Source: Serripes groenlandicus
Lineage: Eukaryota; Mollusca; Bivalvia; Cardiida; Cardiidae
Direction: 5' to 3'
Assembly: GCA_031761405.1 (NCBI GenBank)
Contig: JASEVX010000003.1
Location: 142,236,700-142,300,699 of the forward strand
DNA: 64,000 nucleotides
The translations under genes were made by a program, and so were the position numbers. Shown here piece by piece: positions 53,585 through 63,844 of this stretch. How positions within the stretch are numbered: the stretch's first letter is position 1; every line of letters begins with the position of its first letter. The notes under the pieces are model-generated. The model saw nothing but the letters and a program-made list of their open reading frames with translations. It did no database searches and was not told where the DNA came from.

Positions 53585-53983
53585 ATCTTCACCATAAAGA
53601 GACCACCTTTTAGGATTAGCAATAACTTATTTATACATTTAGGTTTTCTCACTCTCATTGATAATGTAAAGTTATTCATATCAGACAGTCTGATCTTATT
53701 ATGTACATGTTTTGAACTGTTGGCGTCACACTCTTACCATTATGTAATCAGTCTCGGCACTTTTGGTATCTCTTTTCAAAATAGACCTGAATTAAATTGC
53801 AGTCTGTTATAGTTTCTTAACATAGATGTTAAAAAAAGTTTTGATAACTGAGATGTTAAACAAAAAAAAGAGTATCTGAATGTGCTAAGCCTCTTACTAC
53901 ATCTATGTTGAGTTAAAAACTTGACAGAATAGCAAACACTTAACAAGAGTAATTCTACTGCACAATTTTCACATTATAAGATT

Positions 53984-53989
53984 ATTAAA
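53984..53989 (+). promoter_or_regulatory. Candidate poly(A) signal ATTAAA (proximal)
   Basis: A variant hexamer about 400 nt after the stop codon. No strong downstream GU-rich run is obvious. Confidence 0.3.
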
Positions 53990-54105
53990 TTTATGTTTCA
54001 ACTGTGTATGAGACGGGGGAAGAATGCTTACTGTCTCTGTCATTTTGGTTTATACCTCTTATATTTGTATAGCTTTGTTATTGGATTTTATTAAAAATGA
54101 TTCTC

Positions 54106-54111
54106 ATTAAA
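54106..54111 (+). promoter_or_regulatory. Candidate poly(A) signal ATTAAA (distal)
   Basis: A variant hexamer about 520 nt after the stop, followed by a GT- and T-rich stretch (TTGTGTATTCTTGCTCCTTT). This is the better of the two candidates. Confidence 0.45.
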
Positions 54112-54169
54112 GACAATTGTGTATTCTTGCTCCTTTTCTCAGATAATGTTAATCTTTAGCTGTGTTCCA

Positions 54170-54780
54170 CATACAGATGCTTTTAGATGTGTATGCAGCA
54201 TATGACTTTTGAAAGCATTGTGGCAAAAAGAAAAAATGTTCATAATGAGCAATTTTCTTCTTTTGCCACAATGTTTTCAAAGAATTTCAATAATTATTTC
54301 TTTCACTTAGACAGAGTTCCCATACTTTTGTCTAAGTGTTTTCAAAGTCGGCTGCTGCAGATTTGATGTATGTGGGAAGGAGTTAACTGATTACTTTTAA
54401 CATGATATTTTGTTTAAGTCATCTGCTTTGTAAACAATTGACACTGCCTGTAGAAGTGGGAGTACCTTTTTGATGCAGAGTTGTAAAACGTTATTGGCTA
54501 AAGGAAATGCTCATTTTGAACAATAACTTCTTTTCCCACAATGTTTTCAAATGGTTTCTGTATCAGATAATTGGTTAACCCATGAAATGATTTGTGGATT
54601 AATAATATCCACTTTCTTTTAACCCTTTCCCACATGCAGATGTATTTCGATGTATCTGCAGTATTGCAAACAAGTTTAGAAATCAATTCAATATATTTAT
54701 ATAGAGTTTTACATATATTCTGTCTGCCTGTGTTTGAATATTTCTGCTGAAGATTGTTTGTATGTAAAAAAGGGTTAAAC
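54170..54780. mobile_element. Older TTAA MITEs beyond the gene
   Basis: Copies at about 54170-54385 (GTGTTCCACATACAGATGC to GTGGGAAGGAGTTAA) and, more decayed, 54470-54777. Confidence 0.65.
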
Positions 54781-54938
54781 CTGATATCTCTATAAACCAA
54801 GACTTTTTATTTCATATATCTGTTGGCTAGTTGGTTATATTTCAATTATCCTATTTTCGGTTTTCGGGAATGTTTAGATTCCAGCATGAGTAATGAAGTG
54901 TCTCTGCCTCCATTATACAAGAGATGTCTCAAGTACTG

Positions 54939-55274
54939 TTAAGGATTGATTAACTTGCACAGTTCATTTTTGAAAATTAGCCAAATTAAAGCCAATACTT
55001 AATCCTTTCCCACATACGACAATTCTGCAGCAGACGACTGAACATATTTTGTCAAAAAGTGGAAATCTCTTTAATTGAATGGATAACCTATGACTTAAAG
55101 TTGAAAACATTGTGGCAATAGGAGAAATTGCTCGTTTTGAGCAATTTCTTATTTTGTCGCTATGTTTTCAAAAAGCCCTCTGCTGCAAAGGCATCAGAAA
55201 GTGTTTATATGTGGGAAAGGGTTAAGGATTGATTAACTTGCACAGTTCATTTTTGAAAATTAGCCAATACTTAA
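54939..55274 (-). mobile_element. TTAA MITE between TTAA-bounded direct repeats of 64 and 53 bp
   Basis: The MITE is 54999-55225. The flanks 54939-55002 and 55222-55274 both begin TTAAGGATTGATTAAC and end GCCAATACTTAA. The left one has 11 extra bp between two GCCAA words. Confidence 0.95.
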
Positions 55275-55650
55275 TACAATTTGAATGAAAAGAAACAAAA
55301 TTCAACTCACAAGAAATGAAACATGGCATAAACAAGATTCTGTAATATTGTTCTGGTGATTAACATGGCATTGAAGTACATTTTAAAAAAGACCGAGGGA
55401 TGATGTATGATATGAATTGTTATATTGTATTAATTAAGACTAAAGCATTGTCTGTGATAATTTACATGAATAAAATATTTGTATGTCCTCCATTCATCAT
55501 TAATCTTGTATCACAATCAGACCACAGAGCCTTAATCTTTCTTTTCAAAATACCCTAAGGCCTCCTGAAACCAAAACTCAACAAAAATCTCTCGCTTTAC
55601 ACTTACATATTACATGCAGACAAACTTGTTTTCATCTGCAGCGGACCTTT

Positions 55651-55870
55651 TTAACCCTTTCCCTCATACGGCAATTCTGCAGCAGACGACTTTGAACTTA
55701 TTTTTTCAAAACATAGAAAATCTCCATAGTTGAATGGATAACCAATGACAAAAAGTGGAAAACATTGTGGCAAAAGGAGAAATTGCACGTTTTGTGCAAT
55801 TTCTTCTTTTGTCACTATGTTTTCAAAAAGCCGTCTGCTGCAGAGGCGTCTATATGAGGGAAAGGGTTAA
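55651..55870 (-). mobile_element. TTAA MITE, young subfamily, 220 bp
   Basis: TTAACCCTTTCCCTCATACGG to ATATGAGGGAAAGGGTTAA. A 10-bp deletion removes TCAGAAAGCG near the right end. Confidence 0.93.
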
Positions 55871-56258
55871 ATATAGTTGAAACATTGTCATAAGAATATG
55901 GAAACTCATTGAATAGAGTTGAAGACTTTGTGTCAAAATGTTTTCAAAAGTTGTCTGCTGTAAATGTGTCACAATGAGTTTGCAGGTGGGAGAATGTTAA
56001 AAACAGAAGAATGAGGAAAAAGGAGAAATTTATCTTTTTTTTAAAGATCAACTCTTGCTGCAATAAAGTCCAAAGTTGTCTGCTGCAGAAGGCTTAAAAT
56101 GCGTCTGCATGTAGGAAATGGTGGAGAAGATCAATTATTACCCTTTTCAGTTTTGTACAAATTCAGATATTTATGCAGGTTACATATTTTATATGAATTC
56201 CGTCCATGATACCAGATGTATACATGATCATGTTTATATATTTATATCATTTTCCTTA

Positions 56259-56480
56259 TTAACCCTCTTTCGCATACAACAAATCTGCAGCAGACAACTT
56301 TCAACATATTTTGTCAAAAAATAGAAAATCTCTATAATTGAATGGATAACCTATGTCTAAAAGTGGAAAACATTGTGTCAAAAGGAGAAATTGCTTGTTT
56401 TGAGCAATTTCTTCTTTTGTTTTGAAAAAGCTGTCTGCTGCAGAGGCGTCAGAAAGCCTCTATATGCGGGAAAGGGTTAA
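56259..56480 (-). mobile_element. TTAA MITE
   Basis: TTAACCCTCTTTCGCATACA to ATATGCGGGAAAGGGTTAA. It shares its right TTAA with an older truncated copy (56477-56655). Confidence 0.9.
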
Positions 56481-57315
56481 CCCTCTCTCGCATACAACAA
56501 ATCTGCAGCAGACAACTTTAAACACATCTTGGTAATTATGTGAACAAAATCTCAATACATGGAAGAATATTTATTGAATAGCGATGAAATCATTGTGGAA
56601 ACAGTTTTCTGCAGCAGATGTGTTAACATGCGTCTGCCTAGGGGAAAGGAGTTTTTGTATTGTATATTTTATTCTTTATAGTGTTAATTGTAAAACAGGT
56701 TAGAGGCAGAAATAATAAAAACTGTTTTACAATGACCACACAGTTGTTTTTGTTTGCCTGTGATAAAACAGATTTTGGTATCATTATTATTATGATCATT
56801 TTATCCCAAATTGTTCTGGTTTTTTGTTTTTTTGAGGGAAGAGGGATATTGTTGTGTTATCATTAAAGGAACATTTTCAAATTTTATTTTAAAGATATTT
56901 ATTTTTATTTTGTACAGATATTTTTGTTTACATGACTTGTACCATAGTTGTAAATGCTTTTTTAACACTTCATAAAATGTTTGTCTCAAAGATCCATTCA
57001 TCTCTTTCCTACTTACAATAAATCTACAGCAGACGACTTTGAATACAGAAAACGTCTATAAATGAAAGTAAAACAATTTACAAGAGTTGAAAACGTTGTG
57101 GCAAATGGAGAAATTATTCATCAATATCAATTTCTTTTTTTTCAACAATGTTTACAAAAGTCATCTACTGCACAAGCATCAAAATGCATCTATATTTGGG
57201 AAAGGGTTAAATAGCTTGGTTATCAACAGGCCATTGTTTTCCATTAAAACAATGGAAGAGCTCAAATTTAAATCGGGAGATGGATTTTTTTCAAGAAATA
57301 AGAATAGCAGATTGA

Positions 57316-57593
57316 TTAATGAAATATTTATGAGCTGTCCGAAATTTACTTGATAATCAATTGGAGACGGCTATTTGAAAACATAGTGACAAAAGAAGAA
57401 ATTGCACAAAACGTGCAATTTCTCCTTATGACACAATGTTTTCCACTTTTAGTCATAGGTTATCCATTCAATTATAGAGATTTTCTATTTTTTGACAAAA
57501 TATGTTCAAAGTCGTCTGCTGCAGAATTGTCATTTGAGGGAAAGGGTTAATGAAATATTTATGAGCTGTCCGAAATTTACTTGATAATCAATT
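57316..57593 (+). mobile_element. Left-truncated TTAA MITE between 47-bp direct repeats
   Basis: The identical repeats 57316-57362 and 57547-57593 start TTAATGAAATATTTATGAG. The MITE between them starts mid-element (GGAGACGGCTATTTG) and ends GAGGGAAAGGGTTAA at 57550. Confidence 0.95.
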
Positions 57594-57714
57594 ACTAAGG
57601 GTTTCACAAAGTTGTTTATCTATAACTGTTTATTGTTTCATTAGGTCATAATGAGCAATGTCTCCACAGTATTTATGGAGACATTGGAAGGAAAATGAAG
57701 ATAACAAATCTTTC

Positions 57715-57940
57715 TTAACCCTTTCCCTCATAGGACAATTCTGCAGCAGACGACTTTGAACGTATTTTGTCAAAACATAGAAAATCTCCATAATCAAATG
57801 GATAACCTATGACAAAAAGTGGAAAACATTGTGGCAAAAGGAGAAATTGCACGTTCTGTGCAATTTCTTCTTTAAAATGTCACTATGTTTTCAAAAAGCC
57901 GTCTGCTGCAGAGGCGTCAGAAAGCGTCTATATGAGGGAA
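57715..57940 (-). mobile_element. TTAA MITE lacking its last bases
   Basis: TTAACCCTTTCCCTCATAGGA start. The right end stops at TATGAGGGAA without GGGTTAA. A 5-bp AAAAT insertion lies inside. Confidence 0.9.
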
Positions 57941-59072
57941 ATTATGTACTATTTATATTGGGTATTGCTTCCAGTTGAACTTTTTTATCAGATATTTTAT
58001 AGATATATATAAATTTTAAGTATGAATGATTGTTTTTTCATTTTTTCATATTTTTCATTGCATTATAATAATCGTGTATCAATAACACTCCCATTTAGAT
58101 TTCCTTCCTCCATGTAAATACAATCTCAATATTCCCACACTGCTCTCAATCTGTGAACCCTTTCTCACATATATCACATTTAACAAACAAAAACAAGTCT
58201 AGGCAAACATACAGAAACACTAGATACATGAAAATGGTGTTGTCATTGAAAATATCTAGTCAAAAGTAGAGCTTGCTCATTATGAGTAATTTTAGCTTTT
58301 GTCAGAATCTTTTCAAAAGTCATCTGCTGTCTGCATGTGAGACAGATTTAAGCCTTAAAAACAAAGCCATACACCATACCATTTTAAACATAAACAGCAC
58401 TGTTTACATTATAAGATATTTTGTTACCTACAGCTAAGAGCACAGACACGCATATTTGGAGTGTGAATTTATAATCTTACTTGAATGATTATTTTCACTA
58501 TAGCCATTGTGTTCTTTCCTCATACTTTCATTCTGTAAGAGTTTGTACATTTGCATGCACGTAGTTACATAAGGAATATCATTTGTGGGATATATGGCAT
58601 TAATATCAATCATTCAAAAACCTGTCTCTCACTCTCTGCTTAAGTTATTGGTGTATTTCTTTTATTCATAATAAATCTTAAGCCAGTGTACATTAACTTT
58701 CACTGTGGTGAAATGTTTTCTATTTCCTTTCAACAGATAAGTGCCAGGATATTTGTAATTTAACCCTCTCCCACATACAAAAAGAAAGTAGTAGACCTAG
58801 ACATGTGAACAAACAATTATTGAATAAAATTGAAATCATTGTGGCAAAACCAATATGAGTTGGGCTACATGAGGTAAATAACGTAAAACCCCCATCTACT
58901 TCTGTATGTTGGAAAGGGTTAATTATAAAGCATTTGAAGAAGTATATACATTCTTAGAAATATGATTTTTCTGTTTCTTTGAATATTTATTTTGAAATTA
59001 TATCTTTAAATAGATACATTTTTAAGTATTTTTCTAACTTTGGTTATTAAATTTTCTATTTCTACCATATCT
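57941..59072. other. Intergenic AT-rich DNA with old MITE remnants
   Basis: Decayed copies near 58150-58350 and 58760-58922 (CTCTCCCACATACA to GTTGGAAAGGGTTAA). Otherwise no exon-like or repeat signal seen. Confidence 0.5.
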
Positions 59073-59174
59073 TTAACCTTTTCTCTCATACGACAGACTT
59101 TGAACATGTTTTGTTAAAAATTAGAAAATCTCGTCTGCATTAGAGGCGTCAGTAAGCGTCTATATGAGGGTTAA
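59073..59174 (-). mobile_element. Internally deleted TTAA MITE (102 bp)
   Basis: TTAACCTTTTCTCTCATACGA to ATATGAGGGTTAA. It jumps from GAAAATCT to CGTCTGC, removing the central hairpin. Confidence 0.9.
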
Positions 59175-59339
59175 ACTGTAGATGGATGAATGTTCTGATC
59201 TTTGCATGTATTCACTAACTGTTCTAAAACCTACGATAATTAAAATGCCATTGTTTAATATTCGCTTCACAAAAACGGCCGAAATTCATATTGGCAATAC
59301 CACACTTTTGTAGGGAATCATAGGACTTTACAACATCAT

Positions 59340-59560
59340 ATTTGTTTAACCATTTCCCCAAAGCAAAAATTGCAGCAGCCGACTTTGAAAACATCTAGGC
59401 AAACATTTGGAAAATCTCTTTAAATGAGTTCAATTCTTAAATAGAGTTAAAAACATTGTGGCAAACGGAGAAATTGCTTGTCTTGAGCAATTTTCTTTTT
59501 TTCCACAATGTTTTCAAATGTTGTGTGCTGTCTGGAAGCGTATGTATTTGGGAGAAGGTT
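59340..59560. mobile_element. Older TTAA MITE
   Basis: TTAACCATTTCCCCAAAGC start, GCAGCAGCCGAC block and ACGGAGAAATTGCTTG centre. The right end has decayed. Confidence 0.65.
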
Positions 59561-59984
59561 AGCTAATGATTTGTACCTTAAAAGTTGACTGGGAAGCTGA
59601 CACTGATGGAACACCCTGCATGGTCTTGATGGGATATACTTACCAATAAACACATATTTGTCTGCCTTTTGTTTAACCTCAACACACGTTGATGCTTTAA
59701 CCCTTTCCCACATAGCAGATTACTTTGAAAACATCTGGTTGAAAATATGAATACGGGTTAAATAGCTTCAGGGTGGTTAGTGAATGCTTGCCTTCATGCA
59801 TGATCCATGCCTCGTGTATTATACCATTGTAGAGGGATATGGTTACAACCGTTGCAAATGTTATCGGTATGTTAATAAATGTATATGTTTTAGCAAATAT
59901 TTTGTTCGTGTTTTTACTTTCTAGTTCCGTGACTCACTTTCTTCCAATATGTTTCCTCCATGTATAGTTTTATTGGATGATCTG

Positions 59985-60170
59985 TCTTGATCACTGGTAC
60001 AAATGAATTTCCCTCTTCGGTTCTCAGGAGTTTGGGGTTGGTATAGCAACCGACTCGCTCGTGTCGAGATAAATGGACCAGTAGTACTGAAAACTAACCC
60101 AGTAGACACCGTTATAACTAATAAAAATTGTTGAAAGCGGCGTAAAACACCATAGAAACAAAAACATTAA
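59985..60170 (+). mobile_element. SINE 3' part
   Basis: CGACTCGCTCGTGTCGAGATAA body, then GTTGAAAGCGGCGTAAAACACC and an A-rich tail. Confidence 0.65.
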
Positions 60171-60569
60171 TTGGAAAATCTTAATATTAAGAGTTATTGT
60201 GTCGTCGCCTGTGTTGGCATGGTGACAAAATAGATCACTTCTCTGTCGGCTGCCCTGCTGTCTGTCTGTGTCACATTGTGACTAAATGGAGAGCGGCACG
60301 CTTTCCCCTTGAACACGAAGTCTTGTGACAGCACTTTTTGATGAAATGAGATATTGTTCACTACATGAGCCCATCAAAGGGTCAAAGTTGACTATTGTGA
60401 GCAGTGACCCAGTTCAGCCTGTGCATCTCACAGCATGATCAAATTATTTACACTGTTCACTTATTATTTAGACAGGATTGTTAGAAGCTTCTGTCATCTT
60501 GTGTAGATCCTGAGAAGACAGAGCCGATATACAGACTGTTCTTAACCTTCACTGTTAGATAATTGCCAA

Positions 60570-60755
60570 CGTGTAGTGGTGCTAGTCACATACTCCATGA
60601 TGTAGTGGTGCTAGTCACATACTCAATGATGTAGTGGTGCTAGTCACATACTCAATGATGTAGTGGTGCTAGTCACATACTCCATGATGTAGTGGTGCTA
60701 GTCACATACTCCATGATGTAGTGGTGCTAGTCACATACTCAATGATGTAGTGACA
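60570..60755 (+). repeat. 29-bp minisatellite, six to seven units
   Basis: GATGTAGTGGTGCTAGTCAC followed by ATACTC(A/C)AT. It runs directly into a SINE head that starts with the same GTAGTG word. Confidence 0.95.
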
Positions 60756-61000
60756 AGAGCGGGAGTTCAGGATTCGATCACTGGCCGGGGTTGTGAGTTC
60801 GAACCGCAGCTCGACCAACATTCTTCCCGACGTTTGACAAATTCTCTGCGTCATTCGTCTTCCACCAATGGGCTAACAGTCTTTGTGGAAAAGCAGCCAG
60901 TTGCTTAGGAAATATGTTTGTGTGGAGTACTGGTGTGAAAAGCCATGACACACATGAGTAGGTGAAATGTTGAAAATGGCGGTAAACCCCAATCAATCGA
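60745..61000 (+). mobile_element. tRNA-headed SINE
   Basis: GGGTTGTGAGTTCGAACCGC (B box), CGTCTTCCACCAATGGGC, GGAGTACTGGTGTGAAAAG and the tail GAAAATGGCGGTAAACCCC, CAATCAATCG. Confidence 0.75.
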
Positions 61001-61199
61001 TCGCCGGCCGAATCATATCAATGATTTTAAAAGTGGTAGTACAGTCGAACTTGCCCACACTATTAGGTTCCACCAATCGGTACCACGGCGAATGTTAGCT
61101 TCCTTCCTTGACGCTCAGGTATACCATTGCGACTGGTGCAAAGACGACGGGATACAACTGGACAGGTAGTGCTGCTGATTCATACAATATGATACCTTT

Positions 61200-61415
61200 C
61201 CCTTTCCCACATACATTAGATATGAAGCAGACGACTTTTAAAACATATTGGCAACAAAAAAAGTCCACAAATGAAAGATTATTTAGTAAATAGAGTAAAA
61301 CATTCTGGCAAAAGGACAAATTGCTCATTATGAGCAATTTCTCCTGTTGCCAAAATGATTTCAAAAGACGTCTGCTGCAGAGGCGTCAGAAAGCGTCTAT
61401 ATGTCGGAAAGGGTA
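61200..61415. mobile_element. Older TTAA MITE
   Basis: CCCTTTCCCACATACATTAG to ATATGTCGGAAAGGGTA, with a clean AAATTGCTCATTATGAGC centre and GACGTCTGCTGCAG block. A SINE fragment (about 61066-61180) precedes it. Confidence 0.8.
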
Positions 61416-61429
61416 CACATAACTGACAC

Positions 61430-61973
61430 TCAAACTGATAAGATATCGTGTTAAAAGGGTGTAGGGGTTGATACATAGTGATTGCATGCAGTAATCTGGC
61501 AGACTGCATCAGATGATGTCTTACAGCGTATCGAAAAACACACTTTCCCCCAGTCCGTTTGCTCGCATGTGACACGAACTGTTTTATCGCCTAAATCATT
61601 ATTTGAGTCGGGCCATACGAAAATCGACATTCAATGGTTTTGAATTTTTAACTACCACGGCCAAATTGTATATTTTGTACAGTCGTTCTGTAACAACATC
61701 TTTTCTTATTGAGCTTCTAAGAGGTTTGTATGATATGAACAGTCAGGGAATACACTGACCAGACTACGCGGCGGTGCACGCTGATCTGAATCTTCGTCAT
61801 TCACCAACTTCTGAATGTCGAGTTTTCCTGTAACGTGACCCAGGGTGGCTTTTAATACCATTACCGCAAAACTCCCCATCGCCTTGTAAATGACGTGAAC
61901 TTCACCTGACAAACGCTAGCATGCTTACCGGGTATTTGAAGGGCTATATTTGCACATTTGAAATAGACTCCTG
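61430..61973. other. Intergenic DNA, no gene called
   Basis: A minus-strand frame at 61706-61912 starts just inside a CpG-bearing patch, but it contains a DSDQRAPPRSLVSVF-type string of the sort that dispersed molluscan repeats give. No convincing splice sites seen. Confidence 0.4.
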
Positions 61974-62203
61974 TTAACCCTTTCCTCATATAGACGCTTT
62001 TTGACGCCCCTGCAGCAGATGACTTTTTGAAAACATAGTGACAAAAGAAAAAATTGCTCAAAACGAGCAATTTCTTCTTCTGCCACAATATTTTTCACTT
62101 TTAGTCTTAGGTTATCCATTTAAATACAGAGATTTTCTATTTTTTGACAAAATATGTTCTAAGTCGTCTGCTGCAGAATTGTCGTATGGGAGGAAAGGGT
62201 TAA
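61974..62203 (+). mobile_element. 230-bp TTAA MITE, full length
   Basis: Exactly 230 bp. The left end has lost one C (TTAACCCTTTCCTCATA) and the right has an extra G (TATGGGAGGAAAGGGTTAA). Confidence 0.93.
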
Positions 62204-62230
62204 ACTGATATACTCCTGTCGTAACCATAT

Positions 62231-62410
62231 ACAGTCGAACCTGTGCTATAGACCACACTGGAGTATCAATTCCCTGTATATAGCGACCACACTGTAAATT
62301 TCCCAATTAACCACTTTCTGCGCATATGACCATGTATTTAAAGACCACCTGTGAACAGAGACCAGATTGTTCGCGTCCAATGGGTGGTCTTTAAACACAG
62401 GTTGAACTGT
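62231..62410. mobile_element. 180-bp inverted-repeat element
   Basis: Left ACAGTCGAACCTGTG with TATAGACCAC, right GTGGTCTTTAAACACAGG with TTGAACTGT. The two ends are imperfect reverse complements over about 27 bp. No coding capacity. Confidence 0.8.
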
Positions 62411-62648
62411 TCTCTAAATCCCTGCCTTATAATGTGTGCCTGGAAATGTGGCGGATTCTATTAACTCGAATATGTGATAATTCGAATAGTTCGTTGAGCT
62501 CGAAGCATTTATTTGAATGGATTTGTTTCTGTAAAATAATGAGGCAGCAGTTATGATTGCCCATACGAGCAATTATAATTGATGCTGGGATTTCAGGATA
62601 GGATTTCATTACTGGTTCGCTTTTCACAATAAACAACATAAACGAATG

Positions 62649-62820
62649 AGCCGTCCCGCGAGAAAACCAACATGCCGCGCAGGCTTACCCGGTAATACAC
62701 TTTTCGCCTCCTGTGGATTTCCTGTTTCAGGAATCATTACACTACCCCCCTGAGATGGAATTTGATCCGGGTCGATACATTACGCATAGGCCGTACTGAT
62801 GGTTTTCTCGCGGGACGGCT
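62649..62820. mobile_element. 172-bp MITE with 21-bp perfect terminal inverted repeats
   Basis: 62649-62669 (AGCCGTCCCGCGAGAAAACC..) is the exact reverse complement of 62800-62820. GGGTCGATACATTACGCA inside links it to the element at 49027-50040. Confidence 0.9.
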
Positions 62821-63839
62821 TAAATGACCAAGCTGAATTAAGAATAACTGCAACGATCACTCGAACACGTTGATAACTCGGGGTAATGTTAGAGTCCCTT
62901 TCTACTTCGACTTCTCACGAGACCTATGCAACGGTAACGGTGTCTAGTCATTTCGAATATGCTAACATTAAAAACCTAAGGTCAAGTAGCCTATGTCCCG
63001 CAATGGGTTTGTGCTTTCTTTGTTACATGCGATCTTTAGACACTTCTTCAAATGATGGTTTTTAGAAAAATGAGAAGTATCGAATTATGGCACTTCAAGT
63101 CTTCCCACACTTTTTTCTACTCCCTATCAAACATTGTAGCTTAATTTGTCTAGTTTTGAAAAATCCCCATGTCAGAACTCGCTCATCACGGGTCTCGAAC
63201 CCAGCACCTTTAGTACAAGAGGCTGACGGTCTACCTCTGCACCACTGCCTTGTCAGCATATGTTAAAGGGTAACTAATTAGACTTACTCCATGCAAGAAC
63301 TGAAGGTCTTTGGTTACACTTTTGCCTATAGAGACCCCTAACCCTCCAGTCGATACCCCTAGCATTCTGATATGCGTCTGACAAGACCGTGACATTTACA
63401 ACAGTCCTGGGAAATTAGCCTAATTAAGTCAGAATTAACACCGACTATTACTCACCTTGTGCGTACACCGTACCAATTAATAGGCGTTTCAATACTGAAT
63501 AATTAATTAAAGTCATTGGATATGTTGTTGTTCATTTCGCACCTTCAATGACGAAACCTCATGACGTTTGTTGATGTTTTGATAAGATATTTATAATCTG
63601 TATGGGGTTGTTGATTGATTGACTATATGATGACTTATAATGCCTAGCCACGGGAAAATGTTACAGACCATCGGTGTCTTACGACCAGGGTCGATTCAGA
63701 TTAACATGAGCCGCCGTGCATTCTGATCAGGTTCATAACTGTTGGTTTTAGTCACTTAAACTTAATAATAATGATCTGGAGAACCTCATTGGACTTTAAA
63801 AATCATAGACACGTAAATGTTGCTTTGAATATTTTTTAA
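62821..63839. other. Intergenic DNA, one tRNA-like SINE head
   Basis: On the minus strand 63178-63252 reads GCAGTGGTGCAGAGGTAGACC (A-box-like) and GGTTCGAGACCC (B box), but the stems of a real tRNA do not form. Taken as a SINE head fragment. Otherwise no feature seen. Confidence 0.45.
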
Positions 63840-63844
63840 ACTAT

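Larger units (their letters stand above)
53585..54130 (+). other. Probable 3' untranslated region
   Basis: About 0.5 kb of MITE-free AT-rich sequence follows the stop codon. It holds two candidate polyadenylation signals, and the next MITE remnant begins just beyond, near 54170. The exact end is not visible from sequence. Confidence 0.55.

Noticed and set aside
61706..61912. Minus-strand frame with DSDQRAPPRSLVSVF
   Set aside because: This kind of string comes from widespread dispersed repeats in molluscs. The splice sites are unclear.
2269..62088. Many short reading frames of the type MWQKEKLLVLSNFFFCHYVFKKLSAAEASESV
   Set aside because: They are translations of the TTAA MITE in one orientation. 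The same frame appears wherever a copy lies, with random extension into flanking DNA, so they are not genes.
63178..63252. Possible tRNA gene on the minus strand (A and B boxes present)
   Set aside because: The acceptor and anticodon stems do not pair, so it is more likely a SINE head.
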